Shown here in pieces: positions 1 through 7,354 of a stretch of DNA of 64,000 nt. The stretch is from Oscillospiraceae bacterium. GTDB lineage: Bacteria; Bacillota; Clostridia; Oscillospirales; Acutalibacteraceae. Where the stretch lies: NCBI GenBank assembly GCA_910574935.1, contig CAJTCU010000002.1:1-64000 (forward strand). The letters run 5' to 3'. The notes beneath the pieces were generated by a model. That model saw only the letters and a list, made by a program, of their open reading frames with translations. It searched no databases and was not told the origin of the DNA. Both the position numbers and the translations under genes were made by a program. The number at the start of each line of letters is the position of its first letter. The stretch's first letter is position 1.

Positions 1-228
1 GAAACATTTGCAAACTCAATCAAGGATCTTTCTGGTGCGGAGGTTGAGGTCGTTAAGCGCAACGAGCTCCATACTTTTGCTGTCCTGCCAAAGCGCTGGA
101 TTGTGGAGCGCTCTTTTGCCTGGCTCGACAAATGTCGGAGACTCTGGAAAAACTGCGAACGTAAATTACAGAACTCTTTTCAAATGTTTTCTCTTGCCTT
201 TATTCGTCTGCTCTTAAATAGATGCTAA
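1..228 (+). mobile_element. IS5-family transposase, C-terminal fragment
   Basis: The frame is open from the first base to a TAA at 226-228 and encodes 75 residues. It contains the signature W-I-V-E-R-S-F-A-W-L followed by C-R-R-L-W-K-N-C-E-R, the C-terminal catalytic block of IS5-type DDE transposases, where the E of V-E-R-S-F is the third acidic residue. The N-terminal part lies left of the window. The gene end overlaps by 15 bases the end of the oppositely oriented sigma-like gene, so this IS copy appears to have inserted into, and clipped, that gene. Confidence 0.85.
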
Positions 229-912
229 ACAGATTCTAAAGCCAGTATGCTTGTAGGCGTTTCCGGCTATGTACTCATCTCCCAGCCGCAGTATACGCTC
301 ATCGGCCCGGAGCGCCTGCAGGCCCTTACTGACCTCCCGGCGCACGTCTGAGGCGCTGCCGCCAATCTCAGCGGCAATCTGTTGGTACTGCTGGGACTTG
401 TAAAAGCGTCCCCTTATTACGGCCTCCTGCAATGGTGGTAAGGCCTCAAGCCCCACCTCAAGTTCAGTGTGGTAATACTCCCTTTCGGCAGTGGTGTCGA
501 TGTTCTCAAGCTCTCCCGCCGCTTGCGGATCTGGTATCAGATCTCCGGTTTCTACCGGGCTTTCTCCATCTTCCAGGACGGGCGCGTTCATGCTGTCGGC
601 TATGTCCAGGGGATTAACCTTCCGCAGCCCCGTAGCGGCCTTGAAACGGTTCTCTGAGGCGCGTGTAAGGTAGGTGGTAAACTGATACCCTGCTGTGGGC
701 TTAAAGCTCCTTACAGCGTCCAGGAGCGCTAGAAAACACTCTTGCTCAAGGTCTGCCATAGTAACCCCGCGCCGGGTACAGCAGTCTACCCCATAGCGCT
801 TATAAAAGCGGCGGGCAAGCTGGTACAGCAGCCGCTTGACCTGTTCCCACAAGGCCGATATGGCCTCCCGGTTGCCCTGCTGGGCCAATACTGCCAATTC
901 CTCATTGCTCAT
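214..912 (-). CDS. sigma-70-like regulator, 3' end altered by IS
   Basis: A 232-residue protein with sigma-70 family organisation. A region-2-like helix around residues 52-75 has D-L-E-Q-E-C-F-L-A-L-L-D-A-V, and a C-terminal HTH (about 155-205) is built on Y-Q-Q-I-A-A-E-I-G-G-S-A-S-D-V. Phages and integrative elements often carry such a small sigma-like protein as a late-gene or terminase-region activator; that role is inferred here. The last residues (FRICLASI) are read from the neighbouring IS end, so the natural C-terminus has probably been replaced. It is the most downstream gene of a leftward cluster (2442 to 214). Confidence 0.7.
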   Translation of the reverse strand: MSNEELAVLAQQGNREAISALWEQVKRLLYQLARRFYKRYGVDCCTRRGVTMADLEQECFLALLDAVRSFKPTAGYQFTTYLTRASENRFKAATGLRKVNPLDIADSMNAPVLEDGESPVETGDLIPDPQAAGELENIDTTAEREYYHTELEVGLEALPPLQEAVIRGRFYKSQQYQQIAAEIGGSASDVRREVSKGLQALRADERILRLGDEYIAGNAYKHTGFRICLASI

Positions 913-960
913 TGACTAGCACCCTCCATTCTGGTATCATGATAGAGGGCTGCCCTGCTT

Positions 961-1574
961 TCATTCCACTTTTGCTACACCGTTCTCTAACAGATGACAG
1001 CGCCATTTTGCGCCGTCCGCATAGGCCCTGCACCCCAGTTGGTATATGAGCCTTACCCCAGGTGTGTCCAGCACCTGCTCCAAAGGCCCACCGGCTTTCG
1101 CGCTCAGTTCCCTAACCTCTGCGTCAAAATCTACCGCAAATGGGCTTGGCTCCCCAGCGGTTCCCATTCGGTAGCACTCGCAAAGGAATTGGCCCACTTC
1201 TCTTGCAAAATCCTGTTCACTGGGCAAATTGTATTGGCGTAGTTTTCCCCGCCGCTTGCGCACTACTCGTGCATAGTGGGCCAAAATCCTCCGCATAGCG
1301 GCGTGGTACTGCCGGGGCGGCAATGCCAGCTTTAGGACAGCCTGCCACAACTTGGCCCGGTCTGCCCACCCCCCCCGCTTTCTGGGACAAAGGTCAAGGC
1401 GTGCTGTACTACCTCTGGAAAGGTCACAAACACCGCGCTTACCGCTTTTGCCAGTTCGCCCTCCAGCAGCCAGGTCTCCATTGTGAATGTCCAGCAACCG
1501 ATGTGCATTACCGGGACAGGGTATAGTTCTCGAACCTGTGTTTCGTCTAGCTCTATGATTCTCTGGTTTTCCAT
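961..1574 (-). pseudogene. conserved mobile-element protein (DUF6329-like), frameshifted at a G8 tract
   Basis: Two overlapping frames together make one protein of about 204 residues. The first begins at ATG 1574 (MENQRIIELDETQ) behind a G-rich ribosome site and runs into the C8 tract at 1369-1376 (G8 on the coding strand). The second continues from there with G-W-A-D-R-A-K-L-W to a TGA at 961. Nine or six G residues would join them in frame, so this copy is one base short. The composite resembles a protein of Firmicutes phage-like elements that I associate with DUF6329; the family name is from memory. It could be a sequencing slip, a decayed gene, or a phase-variable or programmed frameshift. 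Confidence 0.6.
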
Positions 1575-1585
1575 ACGTTCCCCCT

Positions 1586-1903
1586 TCAACTCCTTTCGCT
1601 CCGGGTAAGCCCGGAGTTGTATGCGTCCATGTAATAATCCTGCATCAGCTTTGCTATCTCCCCGGCGTCCTGCCGCCCGAACTGCTTGACCGACCAGGCC
1701 AGAAAACACTCCCAGTCTGCCGCTGGACGTCCGGCCTTGCGGTCCTCTCTGCCTTTTCTGTCAAAGGCAGAGGCCATGTCATCAAACAGCGCCGCCCATC
1801 TGTGGGCTTCAGGGGACAGCTTTTCCCCGGTCGCTTCCGTATACTCGCTAAGGATTTCCGAGGGGTACACGAACATAATAGGGCCGTTGTCTAATCTTTC
1901 CAT
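1586..1903 (-). CDS. hypothetical mobile-element protein, 105 aa
   Basis: An unrecognised 105-residue protein starting M-E-R-L-D-N-G-P-I-M-F-V-Y. The start at 1903 is chosen because GGAGG lies seven bases upstream; a second ATG at 1918 is possible. The sequence is soluble and acidic/aromatic, with an A-W-S-V-K-Q-F-G-R-Q helix near residue 75 and no membrane segment. It sits between the 119-residue protein gene and the frameshifted DUF6329-like gene on the same strand and is probably co-transcribed with them. No function can be assigned from the sequence. Confidence 0.6.
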   Translation of the reverse strand: MERLDNGPIMFVYPSEILSEYTEATGEKLSPEAHRWAALFDDMASAFDRKGREDRKAGRPAADWECFLAWSVKQFGRQDAGEIAKLMQDYYMDAYNSGLTRSERS

Positions 1904-2082
1904 TGCGTTTTCCTCCATTTTTCTGTTGACTTCCCCCTCTCTGGGCTGGTATACTCTACTTACCAGCCCATTTAAGGGGGACTGCGGGCCTTTATGCAGC
2001 GCTTTTGACCGGGCGGCGGCATAAAGGCTTTTTCTTATGCCCAAACTTAGGCAAATTACGGATAGAAGACCATGTGGTTTTC

Positions 2083-2442
2083 CTACTCGCCTATGTTAGA
2101 GGTATAATTTCCCTCTGGCGATGGTGCGTGTTCTATTCCCCCGATAGTTATCGAGGATTTTTTACTTAAAATAGCTTTCCGCATAGATTGACTGCGCCAC
2201 TCTCTTTCCGCCTTGCTAAGTATGCGGTTGGGGGTAATCTTCACCCATCGTTTTGGGATGGTGCAGACCAACGCCCCGCTATAGTCGCGGGTTTCATCTA
2301 AGACGCACTCTCGGGGACGTTCCTGGGCCAGTTGGCTAAGTTTCCGCCGTAAGGCCGGGTTGTACGTGTAAACACTGGCGGTGGCATCTTCCTCGTTAAA
2401 GTTTATGATGGTTTCTTGCTCGTACCTTGTAAGACGTGCCAT
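2083..2442 (-). CDS. hypothetical mobile-element protein, 119 aa
   Basis: A 119-residue protein starting M-A-R-L-T-R-Y-E-Q-E-T-I-I-N-F-N-E-E-D. This opening, together with T-A-S-V-Y-T-Y-N-P-A-L-R-R-K-L, is one I recognise as recurring in Clostridia phage-like and conjugative elements, without a known function. It has a basic C-terminal half (K-R-W-V-K-I-T-P-N-R). A good ribosome site (GAGGAGCG) precedes the ATG. It is the first gene of the leftward cluster, reading away from the operator region at 2604-2715, and so is probably controlled together with the toxin-antitoxin operon. Confidence 0.65.
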   Translation of the reverse strand: MARLTRYEQETIINFNEEDATASVYTYNPALRRKLSQLAQERPRECVLDETRDYSGALVCTIPKRWVKITPNRILSKAEREWRSQSMRKAILSKKSSITIGGIEHAPSPEGNYTSNIGE

Positions 2443-2608
2443 AATTTTAACGCTCCTCTCTTCGAGTTTGATGGCGTATTGCCTGGATTCATGCCCACAC
2501 TGGGGGCTATCGCCTCCTTTTCAAGTCCAGCCTCCAGAAAAGCGGCAGGGTTTTGGTAGAATCCCCATCCCGCCCATATTCCCGCCGCTTCCCCCGGGCT
2601 GTGAGTAT

Positions 2609-2637
2609 AGTATAGCATATCGAATGCGATATATCGA
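2609..2637 (-). promoter_or_regulatory. leftward promoter overlapping an operator dyad
   Basis: On the minus strand TATACT (2609-2614) is preceded, after a 17-base spacer, by TCGATA (2632-2637). The spacer is occupied by the operator dyad at 2618-2633, so a bound repressor would occlude polymerase. It would drive the 119-aa gene and the cluster behind it after an untranslated leader of about 160 bases. Confidence 0.45.
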
Positions 2638-2700
2638 CACGGTATATTTGCTAAATATCGAATGCAATATATATGCAACCTGTATATTGCATTCAATATA
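2618..2700. promoter_or_regulatory. three related operator dyads
   Basis: Three imperfect palindromes share the form TATYG-N4-CRATA: TATCGAATGCGATA at 2618, TATCGAATGCAATA at 2656, and the reverse-orientation copy TATTGCATTCAATA at 2685-2698. The first lies in the leftward promoter spacer and the third covers the -35 of the rightward promoter. This is the arrangement expected for a repressor shutting both directions. The ribbon-helix-helix protein at 2957-3160 is the nearest candidate binder (inference). Confidence 0.65.
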
Positions 2701-2715
2701 GAACTGTGGTATAAT
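2687..2715 (+). promoter_or_regulatory. rightward promoter of the toxin-antitoxin operon
   Basis: TTGCAT (2687-2692), 17 bases, then a perfect TATAAT (2710-2715). The -35 lies inside the third operator dyad. Translation of the first gene begins 29 bases after the -10, behind AAAGGAGG. Confidence 0.65.
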
Positions 2716-2743
2716 TAGGGACAAAGAAAGGAGGGCGGCAATC

Positions 2744-2884
2744 ATGACGGCAAAAGAAGTTCTGAATTTAATTGACTGGCTGCGCAAACAGGGGTTTGAC
2801 AATGACAAGATTGTAGAGTGCCTGGAGAGTGTGGAGGGAAGAACACGGATCACCTTCGCAGAAGAAAGCAAAGAGCAGGAGTAA
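2744..2884 (+). CDS. small hypothetical protein, 46 aa
   Basis: A 46-residue frame beginning M-T-A-K-E-V-L-N-L-I-D-W-L-R and ending in an acidic/basic tail. A strong AAAGGAGG ribosome site sits eight bases before the ATG, and a consensus -10 lies just upstream. The predicted protein is a single amphipathic helical unit without membrane segments. It is the first gene of the operon that continues with the ribbon-helix-helix protein, antitoxin and toxin. Its function is unknown; a third regulatory or chaperone-like component of the module is possible. Confidence 0.65.
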   Translation: MTAKEVLNLIDWLRKQGFDNDKIVECLESVEGRTRITFAEESKEQE

Positions 2885-2956
2885 GGCATAAGGGGGCGGG
2901 GTGTTCCCGGCCCCTTTTTGCGGCATAATGGGGACAATAGAAGGGAGGCTAAATAA

Positions 2957-3160
2957 ATGCCAGCGTCAAAAGCGCAGCAGAGAGCCGTAAGCAAGTACAT
3001 GAAAGAAAATTATGACGTTTTTCAGATACGAATGCCCAAAGGCCGCAAGGCCGTGATACAAGCCCACGCCCAGGCTCAGGGCGAAAGCGTCAACGGCTTT
3101 GTGAACCGGGCCATAGATGAGACGATGGAGCGCGACAAAGGAGGTACAGAGCATGAGTAA
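2957..3160 (+). CDS. Arc-type ribbon-helix-helix protein
   Basis: A 67-residue protein with a basic N-terminus (S-K-A-Q-Q-R-A-V) and a beta-strand/helix/helix core, F-Q-I-R-M-P-K-G-R-K-A-V-I-Q-A-H-A-Q-A-Q-G then S-V-N-G-F-V-N-R-A-I. This pattern fits Arc/MetJ-like DNA-binding dimers. GGGAGG precedes the ATG. The stop overlaps the start of the antitoxin gene by eight bases, indicating translational coupling. It probably autoregulates the operon through the dyads at 2618-2700 (inference). Confidence 0.75.
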   Translation: MPASKAQQRAVSKYMKENYDVFQIRMPKGRKAVIQAHAQAQGESVNGFVNRAIDETMERDKGGTEHE

Positions 3161-3410
3161 CAAAGAACAGTGTGTAGCCCTGCTGGATGATTTCACAGAG
3201 GCCCAGCTTGTCAATGTGGCAGCTATGCTAAAGACCATGAGGCAGGCCATAGCAGACGCGCTGGACGGTGAGACCCCCAACGCCACAACCATAGCCGCCC
3301 TGATGGAGGGGGACGAGATGCTCAAGAAAGGCACCGGCCAGCATTTCCAGGGGAGCGCCGAGGAGTTCTTTGCCATGCTGGACGGGGAGTCGGACGATGC
3401 TGACGATTAA
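3153..3410 (+). CDS. antitoxin of a YafQ-type pair
   Basis: An 85-residue acidic protein beginning M-S-N-K-E-Q-C-V-A-L-L-D-D-F. The start at 3153 follows AAAGGAGG at eight bases. The C-terminal half (G-D-E-M-L-K-K-G-T-G-Q-H-F-Q-G-S-A-E-E-F-F-A-M-L) resembles the toxin-neutralising tail of RelB/DinJ-type antitoxins. Its last codons overlap the toxin start by 14 bases, the usual arrangement that keeps antitoxin ahead of toxin. The antitoxin call rests mainly on this position and tail. Confidence 0.75.
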   Translation: MSNKEQCVALLDDFTEAQLVNVAAMLKTMRQAIADALDGETPNATTIAALMEGDEMLKKGTGQHFQGSAEEFFAMLDGESDDADD

Positions 3411-3666
3411 CGCCACCGCCCAGTTCAAGCGCGACCGCCGCCGGTGTATCAAGCGCGGGTACAACATGGGGCTGCTGGCAGCGGCGGTAAATACGCTTAT
3501 CATTCCTGCCGCTTTGCCTCCCCAGAATCGCGACCACACACTTTCTGGCAACTGGGCAGGCCATCAAGAGTGCCACCTGGCCCCGGACTGGCTGCTTATC
3601 TACCGGGTGGAGGGTAACGAGCTCATGCTATACCGTACCGGCACACACTCCGATCTGTTTGGCTGA
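3397..3666 (+). CDS. YafQ-type mRNA interferase toxin
   Basis: An 89-residue RelE/ParE-superfamily protein. It carries the YafQ hallmarks: a basic N-terminus (F-K-R-D-R-R-R-C-I-K-R), a His after the central loop (R-D-H-T-L-S-G-N-W), the H-L-A-P-D-W-L-L-I-Y block, and the terminal Y-R-T-G-T-H-S-D-L-F-G. These supply the His, Asp, Arg and terminal His residues used for ribosome-dependent mRNA cleavage in YafQ. The start (ATG 3397) lies inside the antitoxin gene. With its antitoxin it would stabilise the element or act in phage defence. Confidence 0.85.
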   Translation: MLTINATAQFKRDRRRCIKRGYNMGLLAAAVNTLIIPAALPPQNRDHTLSGNWAGHQECHLAPDWLLIYRVEGNELMLYRTGTHSDLFG

Positions 3667-3672
3667 TAGTCT

Positions 3673-3712
3673 GAGAGGGATGTCTACTGAAATGGACACC
3701 TCCTCTCTTTTT
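3673..3712 (+). terminator. terminator of the toxin-antitoxin operon
   Basis: GAGAGG...TGTC pairs with GACA...CCTCTC (one bulge) and is followed by five T residues, seven bases after the toxin stop codon. Confidence 0.7.
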
Positions 3713-4256
3713 GCCTGTAATGGCCCTCTAAGGCGTTTTAGCCTTTTAATGGTAACTTTCCTTGCCTATGACTTGCAAACGCCTTGTAGGCCCTGCTAGA
3801 GGCCTCTACAGCGATTCCTGCAAGATTGTAGGATTTGTGTGGGTTGAGCGCATACAGCCCAAAGGAGGGGCGCACCTGAAATGCGAACAGTGATAACCAT
3901 TTTACCAGTATCGATTTGAAATCGAAGTATTAGCCCCAGCTTGTGGGGACGGGCCCGGAATTCAGTTCCCACCACCTCCACAAGGGGGCCTTTCCCAACT
4001 TCTCGGGAAAGCGGCGGGGGCTCAGTCCAAATCTGGGCCCAGCGGTTCAACATTTCTCAACCGTTATTTTCCGTTATCTCCGACCTTACCTTTTGCTAAC
4101 AACCTCAAGTTTTCCCAAGTAGTTCCCCAGCGAAGCGAAGTGGCTTTTTTCCAAAATTTTCTCATGCAAAAGAAACATGGGCCTCTTTTGCCCCGCAGTG
4201 GGTACCGGGGCCGGGTAGTACCTACGACCGGGGGCCTCTATCTCCTGCCGCTTGCG
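3713..4256. other. structured noncoding stretch
   Basis: No convincing gene in 540 bases; the open frames here lack ribosome sites and recognisable proteins. There are short dyads: TAGAGGCCTCTA at 3797-3808, TCGATT/AATCGA at 3911-3925, and CTTTCCC/GGGAAAG at 3990-4011. It lies between the convergent ends of the toxin operon and the 101-aa gene. A structured RNA or packaging-type DNA signal is possible, but nothing decisive is seen. Confidence 0.4.
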
Positions 4257-4562
4257 CTACCTGTCCAGCTGGGCCTCAAACCACTGCTTATCCATCCACA
4301 GCTGCCTTAGCTCTCCACCTGGCGCGGTCTCCGGCATCTCCCACAGCGCTGTTAGCTTATAGCCGCGCTGGGAGAGTTTCTGCTGAATGTCTGCCAGCAG
4401 CACATCATCCCCGGCCTCGGGGTTGTGCCAAACAGTCACTTCCTCGTTAAAATCCTCCCCGGCGGCATCGTGATAATCTGTCCACAACCGCCTCTTTACA
4501 TGGTCTATAGGGGCCATCATTTTGTCTATCACTTTCTCCCTCTTTTTGTATGCGCAATTCAT
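4257..4562 (-). CDS. hypothetical protein, 101 aa, downstream of candidate origin
   Basis: A 101-residue protein starting M-N-C-A-Y-K-K-R-E-K-V-I-D, with GGAGG seven bases upstream of ATG 4562. The middle reads D-V-L-L-A-D-I-Q-Q-K-L-S-Q-R-G-Y-K-L-T-A-L-W-E-M and the end is rich in Trp. No membrane segments and no family I recognise. It follows the primase gene across the iteron region on the same strand, so it probably belongs to the replication module of the satellite-like element. Confidence 0.6.
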   Translation of the reverse strand: MNCAYKKREKVIDKMMAPIDHVKRRLWTDYHDAAGEDFNEEVTVWHNPEAGDDVLLADIQQKLSQRGYKLTALWEMPETAPGGELRQLWMDKQWFEAQLDR

Positions 4563-4628
4563 GAAGAGCCTCCATTTTTTGAGTTTTCCCCCACAGTGGG
4601 GGGAGGCTGAAAAGCCAGTGTTTTCTAG

Positions 4629-4725
4629 GTGTGGTCCGACGTGGTCCGGGTTTTACCGTTACCCTCTACGCGAAGAACGATTTTTTTTACCATTGGTACA
4701 AGTCGGACCACGCCGGACCACACCC
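4629..4725. other. candidate replication origin: iteron pairs flanking an AT-richer core
   Basis: GTGGTCCG occurs twice, ten bases apart (4631 and 4641). Its complement CGGACCAC occurs twice, again ten bases apart (4704 and 4714). Together they form an inverted repeat of about 22 bp with one mismatch. Between them lies a 53-bp core (4651-4703, about 38% GC by hand count) with a T8 run and the palindrome TACCATTGGTA. It sits immediately downstream of the primase/helicase gene. Staphylococcal pathogenicity island origins have iterons flanking an AT-rich core just after rep; the match in layout is the basis of the call. Confidence 0.6.
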
Positions 4726-4731
4726 GGTCAA

Positions 4732-7155
4732 TCACTCTAATTCTTCAAATTCTTTTACGATAAGTCTATAGCCGCAAATCATTGCCAGCTTAGAGGAATC
4801 CCTGCCCGAACCTTGTGGACGTTTCTTCCTGATTGTAGCGAAACCCTCAAGCCCCCGCTTGAAGTTCGTCATACTCTCATACTGCTGGCCGTTGTCCCGG
4901 CACCAGTCCTGGTATGCGCTGTATACCGCCGTTGTGGTCGCCTCTGCGCGCGGGTCTGCCTCCAGGCAGTCCTCCACAAATCGGGTCAGCTTGTCGCTGT
5001 CGTGGCGGTACTCTGCCGTAGCCGCAAGCACGGCCTCCGGCGGGTCAAAACCTGTTTCCTGCATGAGCCAAAGGCCCTCTAAACACCAGTTCAGAACCCC
5101 GGAAAGCTCCTTTAACAGGCGCTTTTTGAGGGTTTTGTCCTGTTCCTCAGGCTTAAAACGCCGGTTAAAGGGAATAACTTTCACCCGTCCGGAGTTAAAA
5201 ATGGTAACATCGTTTGCCCGGGGCAGGTAGTTGGTGTTGATGAATAGCTTGAACTGGGGCTTATACTCAAAGCTGTTCTCATGGAGATACCGGGCCGTAA
5301 TGGTATCGTTCCCGGTGAGGGTCTTCACCCGGGCGGCGTTCAATACCATGCCCTTGTCCGGCTCCGACACATTTACCGCTCTGGCTCCCGCCAGTTTTGC
5401 CAAATCCTCACTGGGGGCCCCGCTGTCCCATCTCTGCTTTAGGGCGAAGGTATCGGCCCCTGCCGCTTTGCCATAGCCGCCCATCAGGGCCATGAAGGTC
5501 TCTATCACCGTAGACTTGCCGTTTCTGGTGGTGGGGCCGTATAAGAGGAAAAGGCATTCCTCGGACGTGTCGCCGGTCAGGGCGTAGCCCAGGGCCTTTT
5601 GCAGGTAGGCGATAAGGTCCTTATCTCCCTGCATGACCTCTGCCACAGTCCGCTCCCACAACTCTGCTCGGGCCTCAGGGTCGTACTCTACCCCGGCAAT
5701 GGTCGAGAGCATATCAGCAGGAGTGTGGGCATGGAAAGACCGGGTAAGCAAGTCCAGTGTGCCGTTTTTGCAGTTGAACAGGTAGGGGTCGCTGTCGAAG
5801 TCAGAAAGCTGTACCGGGTACACGCTCTGGGCGTCTTTCAGCACCGTTTCCCGATAGTGCCGAGACTGCCATTTATAGGCGAATTTATGGTACTCGTCCC
5901 GCTTGGTCCCCTCGGGCAGGCTCAGGGAGTAGTCAAGCAGTCCGTCTGCCAGCCGCTTGCAGTACTCCATCACCTTGACATTGCCGGTGTCCGGCTCCCA
6001 GAGCTTGCCGGTATAGACGTACCAGAGCTTCCGCTCAGGCGAGTACCGGGCCACGGCCTTATACCAGTCCGCAAACAGATTGCCGTTGCCCAGGTCCGTC
6101 CAGGCATAGCGGTCGTTGTCCTCGGGGTGAAGGTCTGCCAAAGAAAAACCTTGTGGGCTTTCCTCTGGCACGTCCGCGAAGTCAATGGCCGCCGGTTGCC
6201 TAAACCCTGCCGCTTTTTCCGCGATTTCGCGGGAGCGAATATCGAAGTATGCCCGGGGGTTATAGCTGTCCCGGCAACCCCTTATGGCCTGCTCTATGGT
6301 AAGCCTCCCGTAGGTGCTTCCGGCGGTGGGCCTGTCCCACTTCTCCCGCATAAGCCCGGACTGCCTAAAAAGGCTGTCCATGCGCTGGGGGTCTTTGCCC
6401 GTCCAGAACGCCAACATATTGCAAAGTGCTAGGTCGGCCTCCGAGCGGGACTGGTAGGCGCGGATGTCCCCCGCCCATAGGGCGGAGAATAACCTGCCGC
6501 TTTTGCTCTGCTGGATTTTGGCTATCAGCTCTGCGTCCTCGATGTCCACAAGGGTGGGGCTTGAAAGCGGCAGGGGGCCGTTAGGGTCTTTAGCCCGCTC
6601 CCTTACCATGTACTTTTCCAGCACCCGGGTAAGCTGTTCGCTCCTGTCCTCCAGGCCCTTGCCGGGGGTCAGGGTATCGCCGGTGACGGTGACATACTTG
6701 TTGGTTGCCCCGGCTATGTAGCACTCAAGGCCCAGCTTTTGGTTGTTTATGTAATACCGGGCCTTGTCGTACTGAAAGCCGGGGGCATAGAACAGAATCC
6801 GCAGCCCCCGCCCGCTGGGAGAGCGTTCGGTATAGCTGTCCACCATGCCCACAATGTCCTCTGCCATTGGAGAGAGCGCCCCGGCCTCGTCTATGCAATG
6901 GTCGATGTCTAGAGCGCCCAGGTCCCCGAAAACGCCCACGCCCAGGCCCCGGTACTTGGGCAGGGCCGCAAGGGCAGTGTGGAAGTCGGAGAAGGTGCCC
7001 GGGTCGGTAGACTTGACCCCCCGGCCTGTTTTGGGGTCGTATGGTATCTTTGCACCCTTGCCCTCTCCTTTGGGGCCAATGAGCCCCCGGCAGCAGAACA
7101 GGCAACTTTCCCGCAGCGCAAGCGGCAGGTTTTCAGCTATTATCTTGTCTTCCAT
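4732..7155 (-). CDS. primase/polymerase-D5-type helicase, P4 family
   Basis: An 807-residue replication protein. The N-terminal quarter resembles archaeo-eukaryotic prim-pol domains of phage primases (P-Y-D-P-K-T-G-R-G near residue 38, L-G-A-L-D-I-D-H near residue 80). The C-terminal half is the D5/P4-type SF3 helicase: Walker A G-P-T-T-R-N-G-K-S-T near residue 545, then the A-R-A-V-N-V-S-E-P-D block and F-K-L-F-I-N-T-N-Y-L-P. A winged-helix tail (T-A-V-Y-S-A-Y-Q-D-W-C) ends the protein. It would initiate replication of the excised element, probably at the iteron region just beyond its 3' end. GAGGGGGAG precedes the ATG. Confidence 0.92.
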   Translation of the reverse strand: MEDKIIAENLPLALRESCLFCCRGLIGPKGEGKGAKIPYDPKTGRGVKSTDPGTFSDFHTALAALPKYRGLGVGVFGDLGALDIDHCIDEAGALSPMAEDIVGMVDSYTERSPSGRGLRILFYAPGFQYDKARYYINNQKLGLECYIAGATNKYVTVTGDTLTPGKGLEDRSEQLTRVLEKYMVRERAKDPNGPLPLSSPTLVDIEDAELIAKIQQSKSGRLFSALWAGDIRAYQSRSEADLALCNMLAFWTGKDPQRMDSLFRQSGLMREKWDRPTAGSTYGRLTIEQAIRGCRDSYNPRAYFDIRSREIAEKAAGFRQPAAIDFADVPEESPQGFSLADLHPEDNDRYAWTDLGNGNLFADWYKAVARYSPERKLWYVYTGKLWEPDTGNVKVMEYCKRLADGLLDYSLSLPEGTKRDEYHKFAYKWQSRHYRETVLKDAQSVYPVQLSDFDSDPYLFNCKNGTLDLLTRSFHAHTPADMLSTIAGVEYDPEARAELWERTVAEVMQGDKDLIAYLQKALGYALTGDTSEECLFLLYGPTTRNGKSTVIETFMALMGGYGKAAGADTFALKQRWDSGAPSEDLAKLAGARAVNVSEPDKGMVLNAARVKTLTGNDTITARYLHENSFEYKPQFKLFINTNYLPRANDVTIFNSGRVKVIPFNRRFKPEEQDKTLKKRLLKELSGVLNWCLEGLWLMQETGFDPPEAVLAATAEYRHDSDKLTRFVEDCLEADPRAEATTTAVYSAYQDWCRDNGQQYESMTNFKRGLEGFATIRKKRPQGSGRDSSKLAMICGYRLIVKEFEELE

Positions 7156-7354
7156 GATACTCCCCCTCTATTATTCCTGCCTCTCTCTCGATCTCCTTCT
7201 TGCCCACATGGAGAAAGGCAGAAATTGTAACTTGTACCCCAGCCGCTTTTGTGGTACAATCTTTGGTAGAAATAGCTGACCCCTGAAAGCTTGCTGTTTC
7301 TTTTGCCTGTCCAGGTGTTCCAGCACCCGGATGGGCTTTCTTTTTGTCACTCAT
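7133..7354 (-). CDS. small hypothetical protein, 73 aa
   Basis: A 73-residue hydrophilic protein (M-S-D-K-K-K-A-H-P-G-A-G) overlapping the primase gene start by 23 bases and the upstream excisionase-like gene by eight bases (ATGAGTGA). Such overlaps and a GGAGG-like site support it as a translated member of the leftward replication operon. No recognised domain. It may exist partly to couple translation into the primase gene. Confidence 0.55.
   Translation of the reverse strand: MSDKKKAHPGAGTPGQAKETASFQGSAISTKDCTTKAAGVQVTISAFLHVGKKEIEREAGIIEGEYHGRQDNS

Noticed and set aside
2403-2701. Open frames on both strands across the operator region
   Set aside because: They cover promoters and operator dyads and overlap the well-supported 119-aa gene.
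3796-4053. 85-aa minus-strand ORF in the structured gap
   Set aside because: No ribosome site or family match; treated as noncoding.
5599-6432. 277-aa + strand ORF
   Set aside because: Antisense to the primase gene; composition-driven open frame with no start signal or recognisable domain.
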